This document shows, one piece after another, positions 43,188-51,691 of a DNA stretch of 64,000 bases. The stretch is taken from the NCBI GenBank assembly GCA_045534265.1, contig JAZSJH010000006.1:127323-191322 (forward strand), read 5' to 3'. Source of the DNA: CAKVLS01 sp045534265 (GTDB lineage: Bacteria > Bacillota > Clostridia > Christensenellales > UBA1242). Positions within the stretch are counted from its first letter, which is position 1. Each line of letters begins with the position of its first letter. The notes beneath the pieces are model-generated. The model did not search any database, had not been told where the DNA came from, and saw nothing but the letters and a program-made list of their open reading frames with translations. Made by a program: the position numbers and the translations under genes.

Positions 43188-43430
43188 TGTTGTAGTTTTT
43201 ATCTTGTTTGTGTAAAAAATTAAACAAAAATTACTTATTTTCTGAGCCTATAAGCAGATAAAAAATAGTGGGTGAGGGGTAAAAATCGACTTAAGTTTTT
43301 TCTTTTTAACAAAAATAGCGACTTTTTATCTTAAAACTCAAAATTCAAATTTACTAGATGTTGTGTTTATTTATATTTATGCAATACTATATGTATGGTT
43401 TTGCATATTTTTGTATGTTTATGCAAAAAG
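43188..43430 (+). other. AT-rich spacer between oapA and argR
   Basis: About 240 bp without a gene. Toward its right end are ARG-box-like words (TTTATGCAATAC, ATGTATGGTTTTGCAT, TTTATGCAAAAAG) leading into the argR operator. The left half holds nothing I can identify. Confidence 0.5.
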
Positions 43431-43434
43431 TTTT

Positions 43435-43526
43435 TGTATAAATATTCAAAAACTACTTGCATAAATATAAATTTTTATGTATAATTATTTTTGAATTTAT
43501 GAATATTATGCATGAATATTTATACA
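43435..43526 (+). promoter_or_regulatory. argR promoter with ArgR operators (ARG boxes)
   Basis: Promoter TTGCAT (43457-43462) and TATAAT (43480-43485), spacer 17 bp. A palindrome, CATAAATATAAATTTTTATG (43460-43479), fills the spacer. A 14-bp word, TGTATAAATATTCA, occurs at 43435-43448, and its exact reverse complement, TGAATATTTATACA, is at 43513-43526. These match the B. subtilis ARG-box style (CATGAATAAAAATTCA). Negative autoregulation by ArgR is the natural reading. Confidence 0.8.
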
Positions 43527-43562
43527 TATCAAAAAAGTTAAAAACGGAGGCACATTTTAGTC

Positions 43563-44021
43563 ATGACTAGATCTGTTAGACAATCTAAAATTTTGGATAT
43601 TATTTCTGCATACGAAATTGAAACCCAAGAAGATTTGGTAAATCAATTAAGAGCGGCAAATTTTGATGTTACTCAAGCAACAATCAGTAGAGATATAAAA
43701 GAACTTGGTCTTATTAAAATATTGTCTTCTGATAGTAATAAATACAAATATGCTATTGTTGATGCAACAGAAAAACAAGCTTCTAATAAATATTTATATT
43801 TGTTCAAAGAAGGTGTTATATCAATAAAGCAAGCACAAAATCTTGTTGTTATCAAAACCCTAAAAGGTATGGCAGGAGCAATTTCTAATATGCTTGAAAA
43901 ATTTAATATAGACAATCTTATGGGGTCAACTTATGGTGATGATACTGTTATGGCAATTTTTCCTGACAGTATGGATAGCATCAAAGCCTTAAATAAACTA
44001 AACGATATGTTTAATTCTTAA
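43563..44021 (+). CDS. argR: Arginine repressor ArgR/AhrC
   Basis: Hexameric arginine-sensing regulator. N-terminal winged helix (RQSKILDIISAYEIETQEDLVNQLR, VTQATISRDIKELGLIKI) and C-terminal arginine-binding domain with GSTYGDDTVMAIF (the GTxxGxDT motif). 152 residues, normal. GGAGG is 13 nt upstream of the ATG. Its own promoter is overlapped by ARG boxes. The argR-recN-spoIVB order is the Firmicutes standard. Confidence 0.96.
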   Translation: MTRSVRQSKILDIISAYEIETQEDLVNQLRAANFDVTQATISRDIKELGLIKILSSDSNKYKYAIVDATEKQASNKYLYLFKEGVISIKQAQNLVVIKTLKGMAGAISNMLEKFNIDNLMGSTYGDDTVMAIFPDSMDSIKALNKLNDMFNS

Positions 44022-44024
44022 ATC

Positions 44025-44053
44025 AAATCACTTGCAATAGTAAGTGATTTTTT
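44025..44053 (+). terminator. Intrinsic terminator after argR
   Basis: AAATCACTT (44025-44033) pairs with AAGTGATTT (44042-44050), then T residues. Confidence 0.85.
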
Positions 44054-44054
44054 G

Positions 44055-44083
44055 TTGTTATTTTTTATTTGTTTTGGTATAAT
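44055..44083 (+). promoter_or_regulatory. recN promoter
   Basis: TTGTTA (44055-44060) and TATAAT (44078-44083), 17-bp spacer, with TGG before the -10 (extended). The start codon lies only about 8 nt after the expected transcript start. Confidence 0.7.
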
Positions 44084-44097
44084 TTATTTGGTGTATT

Positions 44098-45798
44098 ATG
44101 TTAAATTATCTAAAGATTAATAATGTAGCACTTATTGACACATTAAGTATTGATTTTACAGATGGCTTTAACGTCCTTACTGGTGAGACTGGTGCGGGCA
44201 AAAGTATTATTGTAGATTCGCTTAACTTTGTCTTAGGTGGTAAAGTTAATAAAACTTTAATTAGGTCTGGACAATCTTATATGAGAGTTGAGGCGTTGTT
44301 TTCTGCGCCTTTTGATGACAAAATTAGACCTATTTTTGAAGACTATGGAATAGAGCTTGAAGATGAGATTTTGATTGTTAGAACTTATACCGAAAGCGGC
44401 AAAAACGATATTAAGCTAAACGGCTCTAGCATAACTACTACAATGCTAAAACCAATTACTTCTAAACTTGTTGATATTTTGGGACAACACGAACATCAAT
44501 CTGTTTTGAAAGAAAAGTTCCAATTAGAGATAATTGACCTTTTGGGCGGAGAGGCTATAACCAATCTTAAAAATAATATTTGTGATTTGTATCATAAACT
44601 AAACAATATAAACAAAGAAATAGAGCAGCTTGGCTCTAATAGTCAAAATAGAGAAAGAATGATAGACCTTCTTAACTATCAAATAAATGAGATTGAGAAT
44701 TTTGGATTGAAAGAGGGCGAAGAAGAAGAGCTTGTTAACGAAAGACTAAAAGCAATTAACAGTGAAAAAATAGCTACTGGTCTTAATATGGCAAATAGTG
44801 AGCTAAATTTTTCAAACTATAGCGTTTGTGATGGTATAAAGAAGGCGATATCTGCTTTGACTTCAATTTCTAAATATGATGAAACTTTAGAGCCTATTAT
44901 CGAAAGACTTGATTCTGCTAAACTTGAAGTTCAAGATATATCTAACACATTGCAAGAATATTTGGGCGACTGTAATTTTGATGAGGCTTATTTTGAAAAA
45001 ATTGACAAGCGCCTTGACGAGTTAAAGCTTATTAAGAAAAAGTATGGTAATAGCTATGCTGAGATTATGGATTTTCTTGATAATGCAAAACAGGAACTAG
45101 ACAATATTGTTAATAGTGAAGAAAAACTTATAAGTCTTAATAAATTAAGAAATGAAGTTATAGATGAACTATACAAAGACAGTTTGCTGCTGTCTGAAAA
45201 TCGTAAACTGACAGCTAAAAAATTTGAGTATTTGGTAAAAAATCAATTAGAAGACCTTGCTATGAAAAATGCAAACTTTGAAATATATTTTGAACCAATA
45301 GAAGAAAAAGAAAACTGCCGTTTTGGAGCAGATGGCTTAGATAAGGTTAAATATCTATTTACTGCCAATATGGGACAGCCATTGAAACCGCTTTCTGAAA
45401 TTATTTCGGGCGGTGAAATGAGTAGATTTATGCTTGGACTTAAAAATATCTTAGCTGATGTTGATGATATAAATACTATGGTATTTGATGAGATCGATAC
45501 TGGTATTAGTGGTAATGTTGGTTTTGTTATTGCTTGTAAAATGGCAAATATCTCAAAAGCCCATCAAGTTATTTCTATTTCGCACTTGCCACAAATTGCT
45601 GGTATGGCAGACAAAAACTTCTTTATCGAAAAGAGAGTGGAAAACGAAAATACAAGGACAAATATTGTTGAGCTTGATGAAGATGGCGTGTTAAGAGAAG
45701 TTGCTAGACTTTCTGGTGGACAAACGGGAAGTAGTGTTTCTATAAATCACGCAAAAGAGTTGAGAGAAACTTGTAACAATTACAAAAAAGGTATTTAA
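44098..45798 (+). CDS. recN: DNA repair protein RecN
   Basis: SMC-like ATPase for double-strand-break repair. Walker A GETGAGKSIIVDSLNFVLGG is near residue 29; a long coiled-coil occupies about 160-360; the ABC signature EIISGGEMSRFMLGLK and Walker B TMVFDEIDTGISG are in the C-terminal third, then QVISISHLPQIAGMADKNF. 566 residues, normal. The predicted promoter leaves a 5' leader of only a few bases and no Shine-Dalgarno sequence (GGTGTATTATG), so translation may be near-leaderless. Confidence 0.96.
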   Translation: MLNYLKINNVALIDTLSIDFTDGFNVLTGETGAGKSIIVDSLNFVLGGKVNKTLIRSGQSYMRVEALFSAPFDDKIRPIFEDYGIELEDEILIVRTYTESGKNDIKLNGSSITTTMLKPITSKLVDILGQHEHQSVLKEKFQLEIIDLLGGEAITNLKNNICDLYHKLNNINKEIEQLGSNSQNRERMIDLLNYQINEIENFGLKEGEEEELVNERLKAINSEKIATGLNMANSELNFSNYSVCDGIKKAISALTSISKYDETLEPIIERLDSAKLEVQDISNTLQEYLGDCNFDEAYFEKIDKRLDELKLIKKKYGNSYAEIMDFLDNAKQELDNIVNSEEKLISLNKLRNEVIDELYKDSLLLSENRKLTAKKFEYLVKNQLEDLAMKNANFEIYFEPIEEKENCRFGADGLDKVKYLFTANMGQPLKPLSEIISGGEMSRFMLGLKNILADVDDINTMVFDEIDTGISGNVGFVIACKMANISKAHQVISISHLPQIAGMADKNFFIEKRVENENTRTNIVELDEDGVLREVARLSGGQTGSSVSINHAKELRETCNNYKKGI

Positions 45799-45820
45799 TA
45801 CATAAATTTCATAAAATTAT

Positions 45821-45854
45821 AAAAACTATCTTTAATAAAGGAGATAGTTTTTTT
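45821..45854 (+). terminator. Terminator-like hairpin containing the spoIVB ribosome site
   Basis: AAAAACTATCT (45821-45831) pairs perfectly with AGATAGTTTTT (45842-45852), with a T-run right up to the ATG at 45855. The AAGGAG ribosome site (45838-45843) lies in the loop and 3' arm. It ends recN transcription and may also control spoIVB translation. Confidence 0.8.
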
Positions 45855-47075
45855 ATGGCAAAAAAGAGATTTTGGGCAGGTCTTTGTTGTTGTATATTAT
45901 GTTGTTTTGCTGTATTTTTTGCTATTTCCATATATAATGTATATTCGCTGCCTGATGACATTTCAATATTTGCCAGCGATATAGAAAAAGCAAATAGCAT
46001 AGATGGCTTTGGGAGTTTTGTGTCAGCGTCTTTTTCGGAGACGGGAAGGGCTGTAGACACTAGCAAAAAAGAAGATACTTATATTGACTTTAAGTTGTTT
46101 AATTTAATTCCTATAAAACGTCAATCTGTAAAAATTTTACAAAACGAAGAGGTTTTGGTTGGTGGCGTGCCAATTGGGCTTTCGCTCAAAGCAGATGGGG
46201 CTTTGGTTATTGGTAGTAGCAGTATTTCTACAAAAGATGGTTTGTATGATATTGCAACATTTGGCAGCTTGAAAGTAGGGGATTTGATAACGCAAGTTGA
46301 TGATGTAAAAGTAAATTCGACAACAGATATTTCAAACTATCTCAACACTCGCAAAGAAAAAGAAAAGGCTGTTAAGGTAACTTTTGTTAGAAATAATAAA
46401 GAAGAAAGTGTAGAAATAGAACCTGTAAAAGATATTTTAACAAATAAATACAGGCTAGGCGTTTGGGTAAGAGATGATGCATCAGGCATAGGAACGCTAA
46501 CATACGTAAAAGAAAATAACAGGTTTGGAGCTTTAGGACATCCACTATGTGATGCAGATGTAAAAAGCATTGTAAGTGTAAAAACGGGCAAAGTATATAA
46601 TTGCTCTGTACTTGGCGTAAATAAAGGGAAGTCCGGTGCTCCGGGTGAACTTAGAGGAATGTTTTTGCACGGAAGCAATGAACAAGGGTTGATTGATAAA
46701 AATAACGAATATGGCATCTTTGGAGAGTTAAATGATGATTCTACTATTTTTCAAAAGCTAGATAAAGCAAAAATAGGTGGTAGATTTTCGGTAAAACCAG
46801 GTAAGGCACAGATCAAGTGCTGTATAGATGGTAATATTAAGTTATATGATATAGAAATTATAAAAACAAACACGAAAAATTACAAAACCGATAAGAATAT
46901 GGTCATAAGAGTAGTGGACCCTGAACTTTTGAAAAAAACCGGCGGCATAGTGCAAGGTATGAGCGGAAGTCCTATCTTGCAAGATGGAAAAATCATAGGT
47001 GCAGTTACTCACGTATTTGTTAATGACCCCACAAAAGGCTTTGGAGTTTATCTTGATTGTATGCTAGGGGAGTAG
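45855..47075 (+). CDS. spoIVB: SpoIVB sporulation signalling peptidase (S55)
   Basis: Serine peptidase secreted from the forespore that triggers pro-sigma-K processing in the mother cell. N-terminal membrane helix (WAGLCCCILCCFAVFFAISIYNVY, with four Cys near the helix start), PDZ domain (about 105-185), and SpoIVB peptidase domain with GALGHPLCDADVKS (His) and GGIVQGMSGSPILQDGKIIGAVTHV (Ser). 406 residues, normal. Sits between recN and a Spo0A-family gene, the conserved locus. Confidence 0.95.
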   Translation: MAKKRFWAGLCCCILCCFAVFFAISIYNVYSLPDDISIFASDIEKANSIDGFGSFVSASFSETGRAVDTSKKEDTYIDFKLFNLIPIKRQSVKILQNEEVLVGGVPIGLSLKADGALVIGSSSISTKDGLYDIATFGSLKVGDLITQVDDVKVNSTTDISNYLNTRKEKEKAVKVTFVRNNKEESVEIEPVKDILTNKYRLGVWVRDDASGIGTLTYVKENNRFGALGHPLCDADVKSIVSVKTGKVYNCSVLGVNKGKSGAPGELRGMFLHGSNEQGLIDKNNEYGIFGELNDDSTIFQKLDKAKIGGRFSVKPGKAQIKCCIDGNIKLYDIEIIKTNTKNYKTDKNMVIRVVDPELLKKTGGIVQGMSGSPILQDGKIIGAVTHVFVNDPTKGFGVYLDCMLGE

Positions 47076-47078
47076 CTT

Positions 47079-47085
47079 TTCGACA
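47079..47085 (-). promoter_or_regulatory. Putative 0A box upstream of the Spo0A-like gene
   Basis: TTCGACA on the + strand is TGTCGAA on the minus strand, a perfect match to the Spo0A-binding core. It lies in the intergenic region 114 bp before the gene. A 7-mer match alone is weak, but the place fits autoregulation. A possible promoter, TTGCGA (47144) with TAATAA (47167), lies downstream. Confidence 0.45.
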
Positions 47086-47198
47086 TAAACATACAAAAAT
47101 TTAATATTTTTGTAAAAAATAATTAAAATATTTGCAAAATTATTTGCGAAAACCTAAAAAGTTGTGTAATAATTAAGTAAACTTAAGGAGTTTATACA

Positions 47199-47909
47199 AT
47201 GTATACAGCTTTTTTCTATTCTATAAATAATGCAGATTTGGAGTCAAAAGTTGCTTTTTATTGCAAAAAATATTGCATAGAATTATTTGTTGTAAAAGAC
47301 CTTAGAGAAATGATGCTCAAAGGTTCTTTGCTGAGCAATTATGCATTATTTGTAGATACAACGACAGTAAGTATTAGTAGCGATTTGATTAACTATATGA
47401 TAAAGCAAAATGGTAATCCAAAATTAATTGGAGTTATTTTATTATCAAATGAAGGATATGAAAATCAAGCTGTAGACAATAATAGAATATATAATGTTTG
47501 TTTAGATGAAAGCTTTGCTAAAAATTTTGTATCTAAAGCAGATTATTTAAGAGATATTGCAGCAAAGCCAATTGAGCTTAAAAGTGATGTTACAAACTTT
47601 GTTTATGATTATTTGATAGAACTTAAGCTTAATTCAAAATACGCAGGTTTTGGTTTTATCAAAGACGCATTGATCTATTGTCTTGCTCAAGGAAAAGGTG
47701 TTGACAATTTATCCTTGTCAGTTTATCCATACATAGCAGCTATTCATAAAACAACTATTAATAATGTAGAAAGAAATATAAGAGTTGCGATAGAATCTTT
47801 ATGGAAAAATAATCATGGGGTTTTGTATTTTGATAAAAAGCCATCAAATAAAGAATTTTTGTCTTATATTTTGAATGTTGTTACAAGAAAATTAGATAAT
47901 TTAGCATAA
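47199..47909 (+). CDS. spo0A: Spo0A-family regulator with degenerate receiver domain
   Basis: At the canonical spo0A place after spoIVB. The C-terminal half (about 128-236) is a Spo0A effector domain: YAGFGFIKDALIYCLAQ, SVYPYIAAIHKTTINNVERNIRVAIESLW (recognition helix) and KPSNKEFLSYI match Spo0A closely. The N-terminal half (1-120) has receiver-like length and a possible phospho-site Asp53 (ALFVDTTTV) and Ser83, but no acidic pair near residue 10 (YSINN) and no Lys before the final helix (VCLDESF). 236 residues against about 265. I infer a phosphorylation-independent or altered Spo0A. Confidence 0.85.
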   Translation: MYTAFFYSINNADLESKVAFYCKKYCIELFVVKDLREMMLKGSLLSNYALFVDTTTVSISSDLINYMIKQNGNPKLIGVILLSNEGYENQAVDNNRIYNVCLDESFAKNFVSKADYLRDIAAKPIELKSDVTNFVYDYLIELKLNSKYAGFGFIKDALIYCLAQGKGVDNLSLSVYPYIAAIHKTTINNVERNIRVAIESLWKNNHGVLYFDKKPSNKEFLSYILNVVTRKLDNLA

Positions 47910-47937
47910 TTTGTCAAATTATTTCATATTTTGTTAT

Positions 47938-48561
47938 ATGAATAACAATAGTTATAATTTTTCATATTTTGCAAAACAAAAAGCCAAAAAATATATAGCA
48001 ACAAATAAAGTTTTGCTTGTGTTTTTGGCTTTAATTTTTTTAGTGGCGATAGTTACTGGCATCTTAACAGGAATTAAAGGGGCTGATAATATAACCATTG
48101 CAAATATTAATGACAAAACCTTAATTAATTTTTTTAAGGCGGATATTGGTCCTTTTTCTTTTTTTATTACTAGAATAATCAAGTACTTGCTTGTTTTATT
48201 ATTCATTTTTGTTTGCGGCAAAACTAAGTTTTGTTCAATATTATTGTCAATATTTATTGCGTATATATCATATAGCATTGGGCTTAATTCGGCTGTCTTT
48301 ATAATGTTGTTTGGTTTTGGCGGAACAATTAATGCAATATTAATAATTATTCCTATAAACATCTGCGTTGTAGCTTTGTATATTATAGCTTGCATACTAG
48401 CAATAAATAATAGTCAAAGAATAAAAAAGTATGGCATTTGTTTATTTGATAGCAAGATGCTTATTAAATGGCTATGGTTTTTTGCTTTGCTTTTTGTGGT
48501 GACAATTGTAGAAACTATTTTAATTAATGTTTTTAGTAGTGCATTTATTTTTGATTTTTGA
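47938..48561 (+). CDS. Five-helix membrane protein, probable SpoIIM-like
   Basis: 207 residues with five hydrophobic helices (VLLVFLALIFLVAIVTGILTG; IIKYLLVLLFIFVCG; ILLSIFIAYISYSIGLNSAVF; INAILIIIPINICVVALYII; WLWFFALLFVVTIVETILI). Size, helix number and place after spo0A and before a PNP gene and dacF match SpoIIM, part of the forespore engulfment complex. I see no diagnostic motif, so the call rests on topology and context. ATG 47938 has no clear ribosome site. Confidence 0.55.
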   Translation: MNNNSYNFSYFAKQKAKKYIATNKVLLVFLALIFLVAIVTGILTGIKGADNITIANINDKTLINFFKADIGPFSFFITRIIKYLLVLLFIFVCGKTKFCSILLSIFIAYISYSIGLNSAVFIMLFGFGGTINAILIIIPINICVVALYIIACILAINNSQRIKKYGICLFDSKMLIKWLWFFALLFVVTIVETILINVFSSAFIFDF

Positions 48562-48590
48562 TAGTCAAATAAAAAATCTTATGGTATACT
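48562..48590 (+). promoter_or_regulatory. Promoter of the PNP-family gene (extended -10)
   Basis: TATACT at 48585-48590 preceded by TGG; weak -35 (TAGTCA, 48562-48567) at 17-bp spacing. Confidence 0.55.
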
Positions 48591-48612
48591 AAAAATATAA
48601 TTAGAGGTTTTT

Positions 48613-49416
48613 ATGGAAAAAGCAAAAATTATAGTAGAGTATATTCAATCAAAAACAAATATTGTACCAGAAATTGGTATCGTTTTGACCAGCGGTTTTA
48701 GCGGGTTTGAAAAAGAGTTTGATGACAAAGTAGTTATTCCTTTGACTGATATAAAAGGGTTTAACTGTCTTGGAAAAGATAAGAAAAACAAATTCGTTAT
48801 TGGTAGAGTAAACGGAAGAAATGTCATAGCTCTTCTTGGAAGAATGCATTCATATCTAGGCTATGCTCCGGAAGTATATGCTGCCCCTGTATTTGCAATG
48901 AAAGAACTAGGTTGCAAGTATTTTATTACAGGAACAGGCGTTGGCGCTATGAATCCAAAATACAAAGTTGGAGATTTGTTTGTTGCTAACGATTATATAA
49001 ATAATAGTGGAGAAAACCCACTTAATGGTTTGACTGATGTGTATGGTAGCAAATATTTTGATATGAGCATTCCTTATACAATAGAAGGTCGCAAAAAAGC
49101 TATGGCAGTTGCTAAAAACTTGCGTCTAAAAACTAGAAGCGGAATACTTATTGAGTTTTGTGGGCCAAATGGCGAAACTGCAGCTGAAATTAAGATGGCA
49201 AGATATTATGGGGCAGATGCAGTTTGCTCACATATTATCAAAGAAACAATCCTTGCAAGATATTGTGGTATGAAGGCTATGAGTATAAATCTTATTACAA
49301 ACTTTGCAAGTGGTTATTCTGATTCTCGTATCAAATATGAAGATATCCATTATAATATGGACGTATCATCTGATTATTTCTGCGATTATCTTGCTGATGT
49401 AATTAAAGTATTGTAA
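48613..49416 (+). CDS. Divergent purine-nucleoside phosphorylase family protein
   Basis: Trimeric PNP/MTAP-type fold, 267 residues. Recognisable segments with changes from the usual motifs: GIVLTSGFSG (usual GIVLGSGLG), GRMHSYLGY (catalytic His kept), ITGTGVGAMNPKYKVGDL (usual NAAGG), CGPNGETAAEIKMARYYGADAV (Glu kept) and NLITNFASGYSD (base-binding Asn kept; the later His is not evident). It lies where punA lies in Clostridia (spoIIM...punA-dacF), so it is probably a diverged PunA, but substrate is uncertain. Confidence 0.78.
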   Translation: MEKAKIIVEYIQSKTNIVPEIGIVLTSGFSGFEKEFDDKVVIPLTDIKGFNCLGKDKKNKFVIGRVNGRNVIALLGRMHSYLGYAPEVYAAPVFAMKELGCKYFITGTGVGAMNPKYKVGDLFVANDYINNSGENPLNGLTDVYGSKYFDMSIPYTIEGRKKAMAVAKNLRLKTRSGILIEFCGPNGETAAEIKMARYYGADAVCSHIIKETILARYCGMKAMSINLITNFASGYSDSRIKYEDIHYNMDVSSDYFCDYLADVIKVL

Positions 49417-49422
49417 GATAGA

Positions 49423-49450
49423 AACTCCCTAAAAAATGGGAGTTTTTTTG
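49423..49450 (+). terminator. Intrinsic terminator after the PNP-family gene
   Basis: AACTCCC pairs with GGGAGTT around a short A/T loop, followed by T residues. Confidence 0.88.
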
Positions 49451-49498
49451 TATAAAAAAATTAATATAACAGAAACTAAAACAAAAAAGGAGTTTTAT

Positions 49499-50647
49499 AT
49501 GAAAAAACTATTAACCATTTTTGTTTTATTTTTTACGCTTTTTTTGATGATTCCATATCAGCCAGCATATGCAGCGACTGTAGATTTTGCTGCAAAATCT
49601 TATATCCTTATGGATTATCATACGGGCAAAATTTTGTGTGAAAAAGATAGTGATGAAAAGTACCCTGTTGCAAGTATTGTTAAACTTATGACAATTTTGC
49701 TAACACTTGAAAATATAGATGAAGGCAAGTTATCTCTTGATGATAAGGTAATTGCGTCAAATAGTTCCGCATCTATGGGAGGCTCTCAGGTATTTATTGA
49801 AGAAGGGGGCGAATATAAAGTAGCTGACCTTCTAAAAAGTGTAATAATGAGCTCAGCTAATGATAGTAGCGTATTACTTGCCGAAACAATAGCCGGAAGC
49901 GAAGATAATTTTGCAATTTTAATGAACGAAAAAGCAAAAGAGCTTGGACTTGAAAACACAAGTTATGCCAACTGTACAGGACTTCCAACAACTAACCAAT
50001 ATTCTAGTGCAAAGGATTGTGCAAAGGTATTAAAAGAAGTTTCAAAGTATGACCTATATCACAAATATAGTAATATTTGGATTGACAAAATATCTCATCC
50101 AAAGGGTAGAGACACAGAACTTGTAAACACAAATAAACTTATTAGATATTACAAAGGTTGCGTTGGTGGAAAAACAGGTTCTACAGATGAGGCAGGATAT
50201 TGTTTGTCTGCTGTTGCTCAAAGGGGAGAGATGAAACTTATCGCAGTAGTACTTGGTACTAGCAGCAGCAAAGAGCGTTTTGCTCAAACATCTAAACTTT
50301 TAGATTATGGTTTTAATAATTTTGAAAACAAAAAAATAATTACTGCAAACAAAGCCCTTGATAATAATATAGGTGTTTCGGGCGGAAAAACTGCGTATGT
50401 AAAAGGCGAATATAAAGACGATTTTTATTATATTTGCAACAAAACAGAAAAAGCGAATATTGTCACTGAAATTAAGTTGAACGATAATATAAAAGCACCA
50501 ATTAAAGCAGGCGACAAACTAGGTGTTGTATACGTAGCCATTGATGGTAGAGTGATTGGAGAGATAGATATTGTGGCAAGTTTTGATGTGGCAAAGCTTA
50601 CAATAATTGATAATATAAATAGAATAAAAGATAACTTTTTTATATAA
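49499..50647 (+). CDS. dacF: D-alanyl-D-alanine carboxypeptidase DacF-like
   Basis: Class C penicillin-binding protein that trims peptidoglycan stem peptides outside the membrane. Signal peptide KKLLTIFVLFFTLFLMIPYQPAYA; active-site SIVK (in VASIVKLM), SAN (SSANDSSVLL), and KTG (VGGKTGSTDEAGYC); a C-terminal beta-rich domain from about residue 280. 382 residues from ATG 49499, behind AAAGGAG. Place after spoIIM/punA matches DacF, involved in spore cortex. Confidence 0.93.
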   Translation: MKKLLTIFVLFFTLFLMIPYQPAYAATVDFAAKSYILMDYHTGKILCEKDSDEKYPVASIVKLMTILLTLENIDEGKLSLDDKVIASNSSASMGGSQVFIEEGGEYKVADLLKSVIMSSANDSSVLLAETIAGSEDNFAILMNEKAKELGLENTSYANCTGLPTTNQYSSAKDCAKVLKEVSKYDLYHKYSNIWIDKISHPKGRDTELVNTNKLIRYYKGCVGGKTGSTDEAGYCLSAVAQRGEMKLIAVVLGTSSSKERFAQTSKLLDYGFNNFENKKIITANKALDNNIGVSGGKTAYVKGEYKDDFYYICNKTEKANIVTEIKLNDNIKAPIKAGDKLGVVYVAIDGRVIGEIDIVASFDVAKLTIIDNINRIKDNFFI

Positions 50648-50651
50648 AAAT

Positions 50652-50684
50652 ATCAGGGGACAAAAGCCCCTGTTATTTTTTTTG
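50652..50684 (+). terminator. Intrinsic terminator after dacF
   Basis: CAGGGG pairs with CCCCTG over an ACAAAAG loop, followed shortly by a T-run. Confidence 0.88.
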
Positions 50685-50946
50685 TTTTAGATTTTAGGTG
50701 TAAAAATGTTAATTTTTGAGCCAGTGTATCTTATCGAAATTTATAATACTATGCAAACTCTTCAAGTGTTTGATTATATAAAAGAAATTTTTTATTTGTT
50801 AGTAGTGGATTAAAATTTGTAAAAAGCAAATAGGAAAGCAACTCTTTATTACTTTTTTGCTATAAATTTCCATATATATATTGCAAAAATTGTTTGATTA
50901 TTTTTTGTTAATAAATTATAATTAGTTAGTATATATTGGAGAGACT
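50685..50946 (+). other. Gene-poor spacer before the M50 protease gene
   Basis: About 260 bp. A 35-codon frame (ATG 50706 to TAA 50813) has AGGTG 5 nt upstream, but its protein (MLIFEPVYLIEIYNTMQTL...) resembles nothing I know; I give it low weight. The right end is AT-rich and probably holds the promoter of the downstream operon. Confidence 0.3.
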
Positions 50947-51690
50947 ATGTTATTAAGTTTAATTTATGACGAAAACCTTGATTTTCAAGGCAAAGTCATT
51001 ATTTTCTTTACATTTTTGATAGCACTTGTTATTGGTATGACTATCCACGAATTTGCCCATTCTTTTGTTGCGGTAAAATGTGGTGACCCAACACCAAAAG
51101 CTCAAGGTAGACTAACTTTTAATCCTATGGCACACATTGAGCCAAAAGGTTTTTTGGCCTTTCTTATTTTGGGATTTGGCTGGGCAAAACCAGTTGCTAT
51201 AAATACTTTTAATTTCAAAAAATACAAGAGAGATATGCTGCTTGTAAGTATTGCTGGTGTTCTTACAAACATTACACTTGCGTTTTTGATAATGCCACTA
51301 TTTATGGTGTTTTTTAAGTATGGATTTAACATCCAAAGTGATATTTTGTATACTATTTTGCATTATCTTCTTTACTATATGATAACAATCAATGTTATTA
51401 TGTTTGTATTCAATTTGTTTCCTATATATCCGCTTGATGGATTTAACGCACTTTCTTCTTATATGAGATACGAAAATCCTTTCGTTGTATTTATGAGAAG
51501 ATATGGTACTTTTATTTTGCTTGGTCTTTTGATTGCGCTTGATGTTGTATACGCTATATGGAAAATTGATGTTCTAAACTACATTTGTTATTATGTTACT
51601 TGGCCTATGACACAGTTTTGGTCTTGGGTTTTTGGCTATGGCAATGTTGGTTTTAACTTATTAGGCTTCTTTATTTACGGGGTGGTGTAG
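50947..51690 (+). CDS. M50 family intramembrane zinc metalloprotease (YwhC-like)
   Basis: Membrane protease of the site-2 family, 247 residues. Zinc site HEFAH in TIHEFAHSFVAVKCGDPTPKAQGRLTFNPMAHIEP (about residue 35), and third ligand in VFNLFPIYPLDGF (about 155). About six hydrophobic segments. No PDZ domain, as in the M50B YwhC type. It lies 1 bp before scpA, a common pairing in Clostridia. Substrate unknown. Confidence 0.93.
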   Translation: MLLSLIYDENLDFQGKVIIFFTFLIALVIGMTIHEFAHSFVAVKCGDPTPKAQGRLTFNPMAHIEPKGFLAFLILGFGWAKPVAINTFNFKKYKRDMLLVSIAGVLTNITLAFLIMPLFMVFFKYGFNIQSDILYTILHYLLYYMITINVIMFVFNLFPIYPLDGFNALSSYMRYENPFVVFMRRYGTFILLGLLIALDVVYAIWKIDVLNYICYYVTWPMTQFWSWVFGYGNVGFNLLGFFIYGVV

Positions 51691-51691
51691 T

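Noticed and set aside
50706..50813. 35-codon frame between dacF and the M50 gene
   Set aside because: It has a weak ribosome site but no recognisable pattern; kept only as a note in the spacer entry.
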